Shown here in pieces: positions 9,967-20,672 of a DNA stretch of 64,000 nt (its first letter is position 1; each line of letters opens with the position of its first letter). Below the pieces are notes generated by a model that was not told the origin of the DNA, made no database searches, and saw only the letters and a program-made list of their open reading frames with translations. This DNA is from Deltaproteobacteria bacterium. Its GTDB lineage: Bacteria; Myxococcota; Myxococcia; Myxococcales; 40CM-4-68-19. The translations under genes were made by a program, and so were the position numbers. The stretch lies in the NCBI GenBank assembly GCA_005879315.1, contig VBLC01000039.1, positions 23,930 through 87,929 of the forward strand. The letters are read 5' to 3'.

Positions 9967-12144
9967 ATGCTCGCGATCGCGATTGCGCTCCTGGCGGCGA
10001 CCGCCGAAAAGGATCTGCAGTTCCTCAAGGACCTGGCCGAGACGCGCAGCTGGCGACTGGGGCGGCCAACCTCGGTGCGCGTCACTCCCGACGGCAGCCG
10101 CGTGCTCTTCCTCCGCACTCCGCCGCGCAGCCCTGAGAGCCGCCTCTACTCCTTCGACGTCGCAACCGGGCAGCTGCGCGAGCTGATCAAGCCCGAAGAA
10201 GTGCTCAAGGGCGGCGAAGAGCAGCTCACGCCTGAGGAGCGCTCGCGCCGCGAGCGCATGCGCGTCACGCTGCGCGGCTTCACCTCCTTCGATCTCTCCG
10301 ACGACGGAAGCCTCGTCCTGGTCTCGCTCTCGGGCCGCGCCTACGCCGTCCCTGCAGCGGGCGGTGCGTCGCGGGAAGTCGTGGGGCCCGACGACAAGGG
10401 AAACGCGATCTTCGATCCGCGGCTCTCTCCCGACGGGAAGAGCGTCTCGTTCGTCCGCGCCGGCGAGCTCTGGGTCGCGCCGGTCGCGGGAGGCCGGGCC
10501 CGCCAGCTCACGTCAGGCGCGACGCCGCTGCGGACACACGCGCAGGCCGAGTTCATCGCGCAGGAGGAGCTGTCGCGCTTCAACGGCTACTGGTGGTCGC
10601 CCGACTCGCGCTTTCTCGTCTTCGAGGAGGCGGACCTGAGCGAAGTCGAGAGGCTCGATTTCACCGACCCGGCCCATCCCGAGCGGCCGGGCGGCGAGAC
10701 TCCCTATCCGCGGCCGGGACATCGAAATGCCCGCATCTCCTTTGCCATCGTGCCCGCGCAGGGCGGCCGCGCCGTTCCCATCGATCACGACCGCAAGCAG
10801 TGGGAATACGTCTCGCACGTCGACTGGCCCAAGGGCGGTCCGCTCCATCTGGTGGTGCTGGACCGCGAGCAGAAGAACGAGGCGCTGCTCGCGGTCGACC
10901 CCCGGACGGGAAAGACGCGCGAGCTGATCCGCGAGCACGACGACGCCTGGATCAACGCCGAGCACGACCTGCGCTGGCTGCGCGACGGCTCCGGATTTTT
11001 CTGGGCGAGCGAGCGCAACGGGGCCTGGCAACTGCAGTTCCACCAACCCGACGGGGCGCTCGTGCGCGAGCTGACCAGCCCCGATTTCGGCTTCGCAAAA
11101 CTGCTTCACGTCGACGAGCGGAAGCGCGAGGTGGTGGTGCAGAGGAGGGCCGAGCCGGTCGACGAACAGATCTTCGCCATCGCGATGGAGGGAGGCCAGG
11201 TCCGCGCGCTCACGGAGGGGCCGGACAACCACGACGCGATCTATGCGCGCGATGCGAGTGCGCACGTGCTCATCACCTCGCCGTCCGGCGCGACGTCCCG
11301 GGTGCAGGTGGTGCGTGCCGACGGATCGATCGCCGGCGAGCTGCCCGCGGTCAGCGAGCCCCTGCCCTTCGACGTCCGGCTGGAGGTCGCCAAGCGCGCG
11401 GATTTCTGGACGGCTCTCATCCGGCCGCACGACTTCGATGCGCGGCGCAAATATCCCGTGCTGCTCAAAGTCTACGGCGGGCCGCACGTGAACAGCGTGC
11501 ATCGATCGGCGCCGGGATACATCGCCGAGCAATGGATCGCCGATCACGGCTTCATCGTCGCCCAGGCGGACGGCCGCGGCACGCCGGGCCGCGGCCGCGC
11601 CTGGGAGCGCGCCATCGCGATGAAGTTCGCCGAGGTGCCTCTCGAAGATCAGGTGTCGGCGCTGCGGGCGATGGCCGCGCAGGAGCCCGCCATGGACCTC
11701 TCGCGCGTGGGCGTGATGGGCCACAGCTTCGGCGGTTTCATGGCCGCGCTTTCCGTCATGCGCCGGCCCGATGTCTTTCGCGCCGGCGTGGCGGGCGCGC
11801 CGGTGGTCGATTGGATGAACTATGATACCTGCTATACGGAACGATACTTGGGGATTCCGCCGCCCTCAGGGCATAGCGATGCCTATGCCGTGAACGGGCT
11901 GCTCGCCTTTGCCAGGGATCTGCAGCGGCCGCTGCTCTTGATGCACGGTACCGCCGACGACAACGTGCATTTCGCCGAGTCGCTGCTCCTGCTCGATGCC
12001 GTCTTCAGAGCCGGCCGGAGCGAGAACGTCGATTTCCTTCCCTTCGCCGGACAGACGCACCTCTTCCACGAGCCGGTGCTGATGCAGCGCTACTGGCAGC
12101 GCGTCTTTGATTTCCTCGAGGTGAATCTCATTTCTGCGCGCTGA
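9967..12144 (+). CDS. S9B (dipeptidyl-peptidase IV-like) prolyl oligopeptidase family protein
   Basis: A 725-residue secreted or periplasmic serine peptidase with a very short N-terminal signal (LAIAIALLAATA). Residues about 30-460 form a DPP-IV-like beta-propeller with the double-Glu substrate motif AQEELSRFNGYWW; about 480-725 form the alpha/beta hydrolase domain. The catalytic triad is visible: Ser587 in GHSFGG, Asp664 or Asp665 in HGTADDNVH, and His698 in GQTHLF. DPP-IV relatives more often have GWSYGG, so the nucleophile elbow is slightly divergent. The last 17 bp overlap the convergent M48 gene. Confidence 0.93.
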   Translation: MLAIAIALLAATAEKDLQFLKDLAETRSWRLGRPTSVRVTPDGSRVLFLRTPPRSPESRLYSFDVATGQLRELIKPEEVLKGGEEQLTPEERSRRERMRVTLRGFTSFDLSDDGSLVLVSLSGRAYAVPAAGGASREVVGPDDKGNAIFDPRLSPDGKSVSFVRAGELWVAPVAGGRARQLTSGATPLRTHAQAEFIAQEELSRFNGYWWSPDSRFLVFEEADLSEVERLDFTDPAHPERPGGETPYPRPGHRNARISFAIVPAQGGRAVPIDHDRKQWEYVSHVDWPKGGPLHLVVLDREQKNEALLAVDPRTGKTRELIREHDDAWINAEHDLRWLRDGSGFFWASERNGAWQLQFHQPDGALVRELTSPDFGFAKLLHVDERKREVVVQRRAEPVDEQIFAIAMEGGQVRALTEGPDNHDAIYARDASAHVLITSPSGATSRVQVVRADGSIAGELPAVSEPLPFDVRLEVAKRADFWTALIRPHDFDARRKYPVLLKVYGGPHVNSVHRSAPGYIAEQWIADHGFIVAQADGRGTPGRGRAWERAIAMKFAEVPLEDQVSALRAMAAQEPAMDLSRVGVMGHSFGGFMAALSVMRRPDVFRAGVAGAPVVDWMNYDTCYTERYLGIPPPSGHSDAYAVNGLLAFARDLQRPLLLMHGTADDNVHFAESLLLLDAVFRAGRSENVDFLPFAGQTHLFHEPVLMQRYWQRVFDFLEVNLISAR

Positions 12145-13570
12145 CGCCGCCGACGATCTGCTTCGCCGGCCCGGCCTGCAACGTCCCGTCCTTGTCCACG
12201 CCATTGAGCAGCGCCACCACCTCCGGCTTGACCGACGAAGGATAAGCGCCGGTGAACTCCTTCACGCTCATCGCGCGGTCGAGGTGAACCACCTTGACGC
12301 GGGCAGGCTGCACGTTGAGCGCCGCGGAGTCGCTCAGGGTCGCGAAGCTCCCCATCGAGGCGCGGAAGGTTTGATCATAGGACTGCTCCTTCCCCGCCGC
12401 CGTGTATCCGAAGATCGCGTACGTCGTGCCTTGGTGCGCGAGAAAAGTCGCAAGACCTTCGATGGGCCCCTGCTGCGTGGTTCCTGCGAAATACGCCGAG
12501 ACCGCCGAGCTGCCGTGGATGGTGCCCTGCGCCGCCGCGCCCTGCTTCACCCCCTGTTGCGAAAAGAATTTCTGCGCCGCTTCCTGCGGCGAGAGCTTCC
12601 CCGCCGAGGCGAGCTGCATCATCGCGTCCTGCTGCGGGCTCACGGCTACCACCGCCTGCGGCGTGTTCTCGTGCTGCCAGCCTTTGGGCAGCTCGATCTG
12701 GAACTTCAGCTCCGGGTGGAGGAAGGTATCGCCTTTGAAGTATCCCTGGCGCGGATCGTCGCCGAAAGGGATGCCGTCGATCATCGAGAGATACTTCTCG
12801 CGATCGACCCTGAGCGTGGACGGGTCGCCCTTCAACTCCGTCTTGAGCCGCTCCTGCGTCGCCTCCAGCCGATGCTCGGGAATGGGATGCGTCTGCGCCC
12901 ATTCGGGCAGCTTGCCCGCCGACGCTCCGCCCGCCGACTCGACGCCGAGACCGCCCAGCATCTGGAAGAGCCCGATCATCTGCCGCGGGTCGTAGCCGGC
13001 CTTGGTCATGAAGCGAAAGCCCATCTCGTCGGCTTGCGTCTCGTCGGTGCGGGAGAACTGGAGGAAGAGAAGTTGCATCCCTGCACCCGCCACTTGCGCC
13101 AGCTGCGCCATCGTCGGCGAGACGATGGAAGCGATGCCCAGGCCGACCTGCGCCAGCTGGGCCTTGCTCAGCATGTTGGCGCTGTGCCGCGCGGAAATGT
13201 GGCCTGTCTCGTGGCCCATCACCGCGACGAGCTCCGCCTCGCTGTTCAAATGACCGAGGATTCCGCGGGTGATGAAGATGGGCCCGCCCGGCAGCGCGAA
13301 GGCGTTGACCGCCGCGTCCTCGACGATCATGTACGAGAAAGGCAAGTTGGGACGGCCGCTGTTGGCGGCGAGCGGCTTGCCCAGATCGGCGACGTACTGC
13401 TCCAGCTTCGGGTCGCGATAGATGCCCATCGTCTGGATCACTTCCTGCTTCGCCTGCTGGCCCATCTCGATCTCCTGGGACTCGGGGATGAGATCGAGCT
13501 GCAGCTTTCCGGTGGCTGGGTTGCGCACGCAGGCGCAGAGCAGGAAGAGAAACCAGGGGAGATTGCGCAT
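12128..13570 (-). CDS. M48-family metallopeptidase lipoprotein
   Basis: A 480-residue envelope lipoprotein: signal peptide with lipobox LCAC (Cys near residue 14), then a BepA/LoiP-like M48 peptidase domain with zinc motif HETGH (His120-His124) and third ligand Glu in QADEMG (about 182). The C-terminal 200 residues are a separate domain of unknown role, with alternating strands and PPC/LysM-like spacing but no match I can name. ATG chosen because the signal peptide begins there. Related proteins act in outer-membrane protein quality control; that role is inferred from family. Confidence 0.9.
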   Translation of the reverse strand: MRNLPWFLFLLCACVRNPATGKLQLDLIPESQEIEMGQQAKQEVIQTMGIYRDPKLEQYVADLGKPLAANSGRPNLPFSYMIVEDAAVNAFALPGGPIFITRGILGHLNSEAELVAVMGHETGHISARHSANMLSKAQLAQVGLGIASIVSPTMAQLAQVAGAGMQLLFLQFSRTDETQADEMGFRFMTKAGYDPRQMIGLFQMLGGLGVESAGGASAGKLPEWAQTHPIPEHRLEATQERLKTELKGDPSTLRVDREKYLSMIDGIPFGDDPRQGYFKGDTFLHPELKFQIELPKGWQHENTPQAVVAVSPQQDAMMQLASAGKLSPQEAAQKFFSQQGVKQGAAAQGTIHGSSAVSAYFAGTTQQGPIEGLATFLAHQGTTYAIFGYTAAGKEQSYDQTFRASMGSFATLSDSAALNVQPARVKVVHLDRAMSVKEFTGAYPSSVKPEVVALLNGVDKDGTLQAGPAKQIVGGVSAQK

Positions 13571-13626
13571 GGCCCGGCACGTTAAGCGCGCTCGAGCAGG
13601 GCGCCAGCGCGGGCCGCAGCTCTTTT

Positions 13627-14277
13627 TCACTGCCTGACGTTCACCTTGATCTCTTCGCGGCGCACGCGGCGCAAGGAGAGCTCGTAGCGACGGACCCAGA
13701 GGCTGGCGCGGATCATCGCCACCCGATTCTTCTCGCGAAAGATCGGCCGCGCGGCGATCATCCTCCAGGAGGTGACTTCCTCGAGCGACCAGTCTTCGCA
13801 GCACAAGGTCTCGGCCGGCTTGAGCAGCGACTGCGCCTTGGCCTCCAGCTCGGGGATGTCCGGCACCAGGCACTGCGGCGGCGAGGGCGACAGACCGAGC
13901 ATGCACCAGCTGCGCGAGGCCCCGGTGGCGGAGAACGCGCGCACCAGGATCCAACGGCTGCCGAAGAAGCCGACGTCCTCGATCGAGGCGGCGGAGGGAT
14001 CGATCACGTTGGTGAATCCCCAGATGTCTCCGTCCTCGCCGGAGACGACGACGTAGTCGGCGCCCTTCACGGTCTTGAATCCCGGCGCGGGGCAACGGCG
14101 CCAGTCGACGGTCACGTCGCCGAGCGCGGTGCCGGCCGTCTGGTGGCGGACCACTTTGCACGAGGCGGCGGCCTTCTTCAGGTCGGCAAAGCACGCCGGC
14201 TTGCCTTCGCCGCAGGTGGTCTCGAGCGGACGCCAGCTGGCGATGAGCAGGGCGAGAGCCGCGATGGAGAAGTTCAC
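13627..14277 (-). CDS. Secreted cysteine-rich protein of unknown function
   Basis: A 216-residue protein starting at GTG with a short signal peptide (ALALLIASW). The mature part has about eight cysteines, including a CC pair near residue 150, which suggests disulphides outside the cytoplasm, and a strongly basic C-terminus (RRYELSLRRVRREEIKVNVR). I recognise no family. It lies upstream of and co-oriented with the M48 gene, 56 bp apart, so a shared transcript is possible. Confidence 0.7.
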   Translation of the reverse strand: MNFSIAALALLIASWRPLETTCGEGKPACFADLKKAAASCKVVRHQTAGTALGDVTVDWRRCPAPGFKTVKGADYVVVSGEDGDIWGFTNVIDPSAASIEDVGFFGSRWILVRAFSATGASRSWCMLGLSPSPPQCLVPDIPELEAKAQSLLKPAETLCCEDWSLEEVTSWRMIAARPIFREKNRVAMIRASLWVRRYELSLRRVRREEIKVNVRQ

Positions 14278-14321
14278 GGAGCCGACTTAGTAGCATGGGC
14301 CGCCGTTCTTTCGCGTGATAG

Positions 14322-15428
14322 ATGTCGGCCATGCCGCGCATCGCCGACCGCGTCCTGCAGCTCGGCACCGAGACCGCACTCGACGTGCTGGTCAAGGCGC
14401 GCGCGCTCGAGCAGCGCGGCCGGCGCGTCATCCATCTGGAAGTCGGCGAGCCCGACTTCCCCACGCCCCAGCACATCGTCGAGGCGGGCGTGCGCGCGCT
14501 GCGCGATGGACACACCCGCTACGGCGCGCCGGCGGGGCTCCCGGAATTGCGCGAGGCGATCCATCCCGGCGCTCCCGACCGCGTCGTCGTGGCGCCCGGC
14601 GCCAAGCCGCTCATCTTTTTCGGCATCCTCGCGACCCTCGCGCCGGGGGACGAGGCGCTCGTCCCCGACCCTGGCTTTCCCATCTACGCGAGCATGGTGC
14701 GCTTCTGCGGCGGCGTGCCGGTGCCGCTCGACCTCGAGTCGCCCGCCATCACGCCGCGCACGCGGCTCGTCATCGTCAATTCACCTTGCAATCCCACCGG
14801 CGAGGTCGTCAGCGAAGAGCACCTCCGCGGTCTCGCGGCGCTCGCCGAGAAGAACGACCTCTGGGTCATCTCCGACGAGATCTACCGGCGCATCATCTAC
14901 GGTCCCGAGCCGCGCTCGATCGCGGCGCTCATCCCCGACCGCACCATCGTCGTCGACGGTTTCTCGAAGTGCTACGCGATGACCGGCTGGCGCCTCGGCT
15001 ACGGCGTCTTCCCGCCGGCGCTCGCGCCCCACGCCGTGCGGCTGGTGATCAACTCCAACACCTGCACGGCGGCGTTCGTGCAGCGCGCCGGGCTCGCAGC
15101 GCTTCGCGGGCCGCAGGACGCCGTCGCCGCGATGGTGGCCGAGTTCCGCCGCCGCCGCGACGCGATCGTCTCGGCGCTGGAGCGGGTCGAAGGCGTGCGC
15201 TGCAAGTCGCCCGACGGCGCCTTCTACGCCTTCCCCGATGTGCGCGCGCTGCCGCTTCCGGCCGGAGCGCTGGCCGATCGCCTGCTCGAGGAAGAAGGCG
15301 TCGCGGTCCTCGACGGCGCCGGGTTCGGTCCGCGCGGCGCCGGCCACCTGCGCTTCTCCTTCGCCGCCTCGCTCGAAGATCTGCGGGAAGCGGCCGATCG
15401 CTTCGCGCGTCTCGTCTCGCGCCTCTGA
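14322..15428 (+). CDS. Class I/II PLP-dependent aminotransferase
   Basis: A 368-residue fold-type I aminotransferase. The PLP lysine is Lys216 in DGFSKCYAMTGWRLGY; NSPCNPTG (about 150) and ISDEIY (about 185) are the other PLP-binding motifs, and the last arginine that binds the substrate carboxylate lies in LRFSFA. The overall pattern is that of aspartate/aromatic aminotransferases (AspC/AatA type), but the amino donor cannot be told from sequence. No strong ribosome-binding site precedes either the first ATG (14322) or the second (14331), so the start is uncertain by three residues. Confidence 0.9.
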   Translation: MSAMPRIADRVLQLGTETALDVLVKARALEQRGRRVIHLEVGEPDFPTPQHIVEAGVRALRDGHTRYGAPAGLPELREAIHPGAPDRVVVAPGAKPLIFFGILATLAPGDEALVPDPGFPIYASMVRFCGGVPVPLDLESPAITPRTRLVIVNSPCNPTGEVVSEEHLRGLAALAEKNDLWVISDEIYRRIIYGPEPRSIAALIPDRTIVVDGFSKCYAMTGWRLGYGVFPPALAPHAVRLVINSNTCTAAFVQRAGLAALRGPQDAVAAMVAEFRRRRDAIVSALERVEGVRCKSPDGAFYAFPDVRALPLPAGALADRLLEEEGVAVLDGAGFGPRGAGHLRFSFAASLEDLREAADRFARLVSRL

Positions 15429-15501
15429 GGGCGGCGCGCCTTGACTGCGGCGTTTTCTCGGACCAAGGTCGCCGCCTCCACCCACCGCCAGGAGCCGAAC
15501 G

Positions 15502-16644
15502 ATGATCCGTCTTGCCGCCCTCGCGCTGCTCGCCGTCTCCACCGCGTCCGCCGCGCCGGTGAAGCTGGGAGTGATCAACTCCATGACCGGCCCCGAGGCG
15601 CCCATCGGCGAGGACATCACCAACGGCATCAAGCTCGCCCTCGAAGATCTGAAAAAGAAAGGCATCGAGGTGCAGGTCGTCTGGGAAGACGACACCGGCA
15701 AGCAGCAAGTGGGGATCAGCGCGATGGAGAAGCTCGCCACCCGCGACGAAGTGGCGGGCGTGGTCGGCGCGTACACCTCGGCCGTGACGGAGGCCGTGGC
15801 GAAGACTGCCGAGCGATACAAGACCGCGCTGGTGAATCCGGTCGCCTCGAAGGAGGAGATCACCCGGCACGGATACAAATGGGTGTTCCGCGTCTCGGCC
15901 ACGACGCGCGACTACGCCTCGGTCCTGCTCGACATGGCGACGACCCTGGGCACCCCGAAGACGATCGCCATCCTCAACGAGAACACCGATTTCGGCACTT
16001 CGGGCGCGCGGTCGGCGAAGGAGTATGCGGAGAAGAAAGGCCTCAAGGTGGTCTTCAACGAATCGTATTCCAAAGGCTCGCCCGACTACCGTTCGACGCT
16101 CGCCAACATGAAGAGCAACAACCCTGACCTCGTCTTCATGGTGTCGTACGTCGCCGACGCCATCCTTCTCATGCGTCAGGCGCGCGAGCTGGGGCTGACA
16201 CCGCAGGCCTTTCTCGGCGCCGGCGCCGGCTTCGCCAACGAGCAGTTCGCCAAGGAGTCGAACATCTCGCACGGCGTCTTCTCCAGCACGCAGTGGACTC
16301 CGGCGGTGAAGTGGCCGGGCGCGAAGGAGTTCGCGCAGGTGTACGCCAAGCGCTACGGCAAGCCGGCGAGCTATCACGCCGCCACGGCCTACACTGCGAT
16401 GTCCATCCTCGCCGAGGTCGCGTCCAAGGCGAACGGCGACCGCGAGAAGATCCGCGAGGCCCTCGAGACCGGCAGCTGGAACACGCTCGACGGCGAGGTG
16501 AAGTTCGCCGACTACGAAGGGTACACGCACCAGAACAAGCACCAGATGCTGGTCGACCAGATCCAGAGCGGGAAGTTCGTCACCGTCTGGCCGAAGGAGC
16601 TGGCGACGGGCAAGGCAATCTGGCCGTTCCCTGGATGGAAGTGA
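15502..16644 (+). CDS. LivJ-type periplasmic amino-acid binding protein
   Basis: A 380-residue ABC-transporter substrate-binding protein with a clear signal peptide (cleavage after STASA) and the Peripla_BP_6 / branched-chain amino-acid-binding fold: it opens with KLGVINSMTGPEAPIGEDI and has VGAYTS and GLTPQAFLGAGA segments. No permease or ATPase gene is next to it, so it is an orphan here; it may serve a transporter elsewhere. It is distinct from the urea-binding UrtA in this window. Its stop is one base from that of the convergent glnK. Confidence 0.9.
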   Translation: MIRLAALALLAVSTASAAPVKLGVINSMTGPEAPIGEDITNGIKLALEDLKKKGIEVQVVWEDDTGKQQVGISAMEKLATRDEVAGVVGAYTSAVTEAVAKTAERYKTALVNPVASKEEITRHGYKWVFRVSATTRDYASVLLDMATTLGTPKTIAILNENTDFGTSGARSAKEYAEKKGLKVVFNESYSKGSPDYRSTLANMKSNNPDLVFMVSYVADAILLMRQARELGLTPQAFLGAGAGFANEQFAKESNISHGVFSSTQWTPAVKWPGAKEFAQVYAKRYGKPASYHAATAYTAMSILAEVASKANGDREKIREALETGSWNTLDGEVKFADYEGYTHQNKHQMLVDQIQSGKFVTVWPKELATGKAIWPFPGWK

Positions 16645-16645
16645 C

Positions 16646-18352
<1,707 letters not shown>

Positions 18353-18401
18353 TCACGCGGCGCGTCCGTCGAGGGGAACGCGCGCGGGTTTGATCTCGCC
18401 A

Positions 18402-18448
18402 GACAACAATGTATGAAGTCACTCCATCAGCGACATTTTTGTATGTCG
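18402..18448. promoter_or_regulatory. Candidate enhancer sites for the sigma54 promoter of amt
   Basis: The perfect dyad CGACATTTTTGTATGTCG (18431-18448) is centred 106 bp from the -12 GC of the amt promoter, the usual distance for a sigma54 activator site. A weaker related copy starts 30 bp further upstream (18402: GACAACAATGTATG, ending GTC at 18420), about three helical turns away. No protein assignment can be made from sequence alone; the neighbouring activator is the obvious candidate. Confidence 0.5.
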
Positions 18449-18570
18449 GCGTCGTCAGCCGTTCTTCCACCCGGGCGCTGCGGCGGCCGCCTCGGGCAAC
18501 TGCACTCCGCAAGAGTTACCGGCCGCGCAGACCTTCAGAATACAAAAAGGTAGTATTAGCGTGTTGAGGC

Positions 18571-18582
18571 GACAAAATTGTC
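18571..18582. promoter_or_regulatory. GACAAAATTGTC dyad before the sigma54 activator gene
   Basis: Five-base arms GACAA/TTGTC around AA, 44 bp before the activator GTG. It shares the GAC-N6-GTC layout with a site upstream of urtA (GACGAAATCGTC, 32378-32389), so it could be used for autoregulation or as a distal enhancer. Confidence 0.4.
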
Positions 18583-18626
18583 CCTGAGCTTGCGGCGCGA
18601 CCTCCGCCCTGCTAGGCAACCTTTTC

Positions 18627-20219
18627 GTGCCCAAGCGCGCCAACGTCGCCCGCGACGATCTGCGAACGCTCTCCGCGCTGGCGGAGATCGGCGCCGCCCT
18701 GGCCAGCGCCCCCGACTTGCGCTCGGCCCTCGAGCGCACCCTGGAGAAGCTCGAGGCTTCGCTCGGCATCGTCCGCGGCGCGATCTTCCTTGTCCACGAG
18801 GAGCCCCGCGAGATCCACGTCGACGCCGCCCTCGGCATCCCCAGCGAGGGCCTGCGCGCGCGATACCAGCCGGGCGAGGGGATCATCGGCCGCGTGGTGC
18901 AGAGCGGCCGGCCGGTCGTCGTGCCGGCCAGCGGCAGCGAGCCGCTCCTGATGAACCGCGCCTTCCAGCGCCGCCGCTCGGGCGTGCCGGAGGCCAGCTT
19001 CATCTGCGTGCCGATCACCGTCGATCGCAAGCCGGCCGGGGCGCTGGCGGTCGATCTGCCCTTCAGCGAAGGCCGCGATTTCCAGGGCGAGACGCATTTC
19101 CTCTCGGTGGTGGCGGCGATGTTGGGGCAGTCGCTGCGCGCCCATCGCGCCATCGAGGACGAGCGCAATCGCCTGCTGGCGGAGAACAAGAACCTGCGGT
19201 CGGAATTGGAGGAGCGCTACGACCTCTCCAACATCGTCGGCACCAGCGGACCGATGCGGCAGGTGTACGAGCAGATCGCGCAGGTGGCGCAGACCAGCAC
19301 CACCGTCCTGATCCGCGGCGAGTCGGGCACCGGCAAGGAGCTGATCGCCCACGCCATCCATTACAACTCGCCGCGCGCGGAGAAGCCTTTCGTCAAGGTG
19401 AGCTGCGCGGCGCTGCCCGACACGCTGATCGAGTCGGAGCTGTTCGGCTACGAGAAAGGCGCGTTCACCGGCGCGGAGGCGCGCAAGCGGGGCCGCTTCG
19501 AGCTGGCCCACGGCGGCACTCTTTTTCTCGACGAGGTGGGCGAGCTGAACCTGCCCACCCAGGTGAAGCTTCTCCGCGTCCTGCAGGAGGGCGAGTTCGA
19601 GAAGCTGGGCGGCACCGAGACGCTCAAGGCCGACGTGCGGCTCATCGCGGCCACCAACCGCGACCTGGAAGCGGCCATGGCGGAGCGGCAGTTCCGCGAG
19701 GATCTCTATTACCGGCTCAACGTCTTTTCGATTTTCGTGCCGCCGCTGCGCGACCGGAAGCCGGACGTGATGCTGCTCGCCGATCACTTCCTCATCAAGT
19801 ACACGCGGCAGCACAACAAGCGCATCAAGCGCATCGCCACGCCCGCCATCGACATGCTGATGAGCTATCACTGGCCCGGGAACGTCCGCGAGCTGGAGAA
19901 CACCATCGAGCGCGCCGTTCTGACCTGCGACAGCCAGGTCATTCACGGGCACCACTTGCCGCCCGCGCTGCAGACGGCGGAGGCGTCGGGGACCGCGGTG
20001 CAGTCGTCGCTCTCGGACGCGGTCGGGCAGTACGAGAAGGATTTGATTCTCGATGCCCTGAAGAGCGCGCGCGGCAACCGCGCCAAGGCGGCGCGGCTCC
20101 TGGGGACGACGGAGCGGATCGTCGGGTACAAGGTGCGCAAGTACGGCATCGAGGCCAGCCGGTTCCGCGGAGCGCCCGCCCCAGCGGCGCCGCGGTGGCC
20201 GCGGACGGGGACCCGGTAA
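18627..20219 (+). CDS. Sigma54-dependent activator, GAF-AAA-Fis (NifA-like)
   Basis: A 530-residue transcription activator. Residues about 10-175 form a GAF sensor; about 205-435 the AAA+ domain with Walker A GESGTGKE (231-238), the sigma54-contact loop GAFTGA (278-283) and Walker B TLFLDEVGEL; the C-terminus (about 465-505) is a Fis-type helix-turn-helix (RAKAARLLGTTERIVGYKVR), very close to NifA. There is no receiver domain, so input is likely through the GAF ligand rather than phosphorylation. GTG start without an obvious ribosome-binding site; the start is therefore uncertain. Head-to-head with amt, which suggests a nitrogen role. Confidence 0.92.
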   Translation: MPKRANVARDDLRTLSALAEIGAALASAPDLRSALERTLEKLEASLGIVRGAIFLVHEEPREIHVDAALGIPSEGLRARYQPGEGIIGRVVQSGRPVVVPASGSEPLLMNRAFQRRRSGVPEASFICVPITVDRKPAGALAVDLPFSEGRDFQGETHFLSVVAAMLGQSLRAHRAIEDERNRLLAENKNLRSELEERYDLSNIVGTSGPMRQVYEQIAQVAQTSTTVLIRGESGTGKELIAHAIHYNSPRAEKPFVKVSCAALPDTLIESELFGYEKGAFTGAEARKRGRFELAHGGTLFLDEVGELNLPTQVKLLRVLQEGEFEKLGGTETLKADVRLIAATNRDLEAAMAERQFREDLYYRLNVFSIFVPPLRDRKPDVMLLADHFLIKYTRQHNKRIKRIATPAIDMLMSYHWPGNVRELENTIERAVLTCDSQVIHGHHLPPALQTAEASGTAVQSSLSDAVGQYEKDLILDALKSARGNRAKAARLLGTTERIVGYKVRKYGIEASRFRGAPAPAAPRWPRTGTR

Positions 20220-20263
20220 GGCGTATCCCTGTCGAAATCGCAGCGCGGGGCGGCGACTTGGTT

Positions 20264-20596
20264 GGATGTCCGCCCTTTTCAAGTTCATCGGCGGCGGCGT
20301 CAGGATGTCCGCCTTTTCAAGTTCGCCAGGGAGCGGAGATGCGCCTTCTCCAGTTGGCGGCACGTGAGTGGGATGTTTTGCATGTGTGTCCGCGTGTTCG
20401 CTGATTGCGGAGAGGATGTCCGCCCGTTCAACAGTTGCTGGACTTGATTGGGCGGACATTGCGCCGGCCGCGCGCGCTTCGGAACCTGGGCATGGCGAAT
20501 TCCGCAACTTGATTGGGCGGACATCGCGCGAGCCCCGCGCGCCGCGGCAAGGGTCTGAGAGCTTGGCACACCCTCAACATGATTGGGCGGACATCC
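20264..20596. repeat. Cluster of six REP-like repeats in both orientations
   Basis: Three copies carry ATGTCCGCC followed by TTCAA-type sequence (20264-20286, 20303-20324, 20414-20435), and three carry the opposite strand form TTGATTGGGCGGACAT (within 20441-20459, 20506-20524, 20576-20596). The last three are 65 and 70 bp apart. Copies three and four face each other: ATGTCCGCCC (20416-20425) can pair with GGGCGGACAT (20450-20459), and the inner TCAA/TTGA extends the stem, forming a long hairpin. The cluster occupies most of the 453-bp gap (20220-20672) and ends 76 bp before a REP-associated transposase, as REP/BIME arrays do. I see no other gene in the gap. Confidence 0.75.
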
Positions 20597-20672
20597 AAAA
20601 TGCCCTCCCGCCGCGCGCGAGGGATCGTGGGATGGCGGTCGAATGTCAGACCCCTTCGGTACCGTCGCGCGC

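Noticed and set aside
20441..20596. Regularly spaced direct repeats resembling a CRISPR array
   Set aside because: Only three copies, intervals differ (65 and 70 bp), the repeat core is 16-18 bp, inverted copies occur beside it, and no cas gene is near. The RAYT neighbour explains it better.
20583..20672. A longer RAYT protein starting at 20583 or 20643
   Set aside because: The extra residues translate the repeat region and do not resemble the family; the conserved start lies at 20673.
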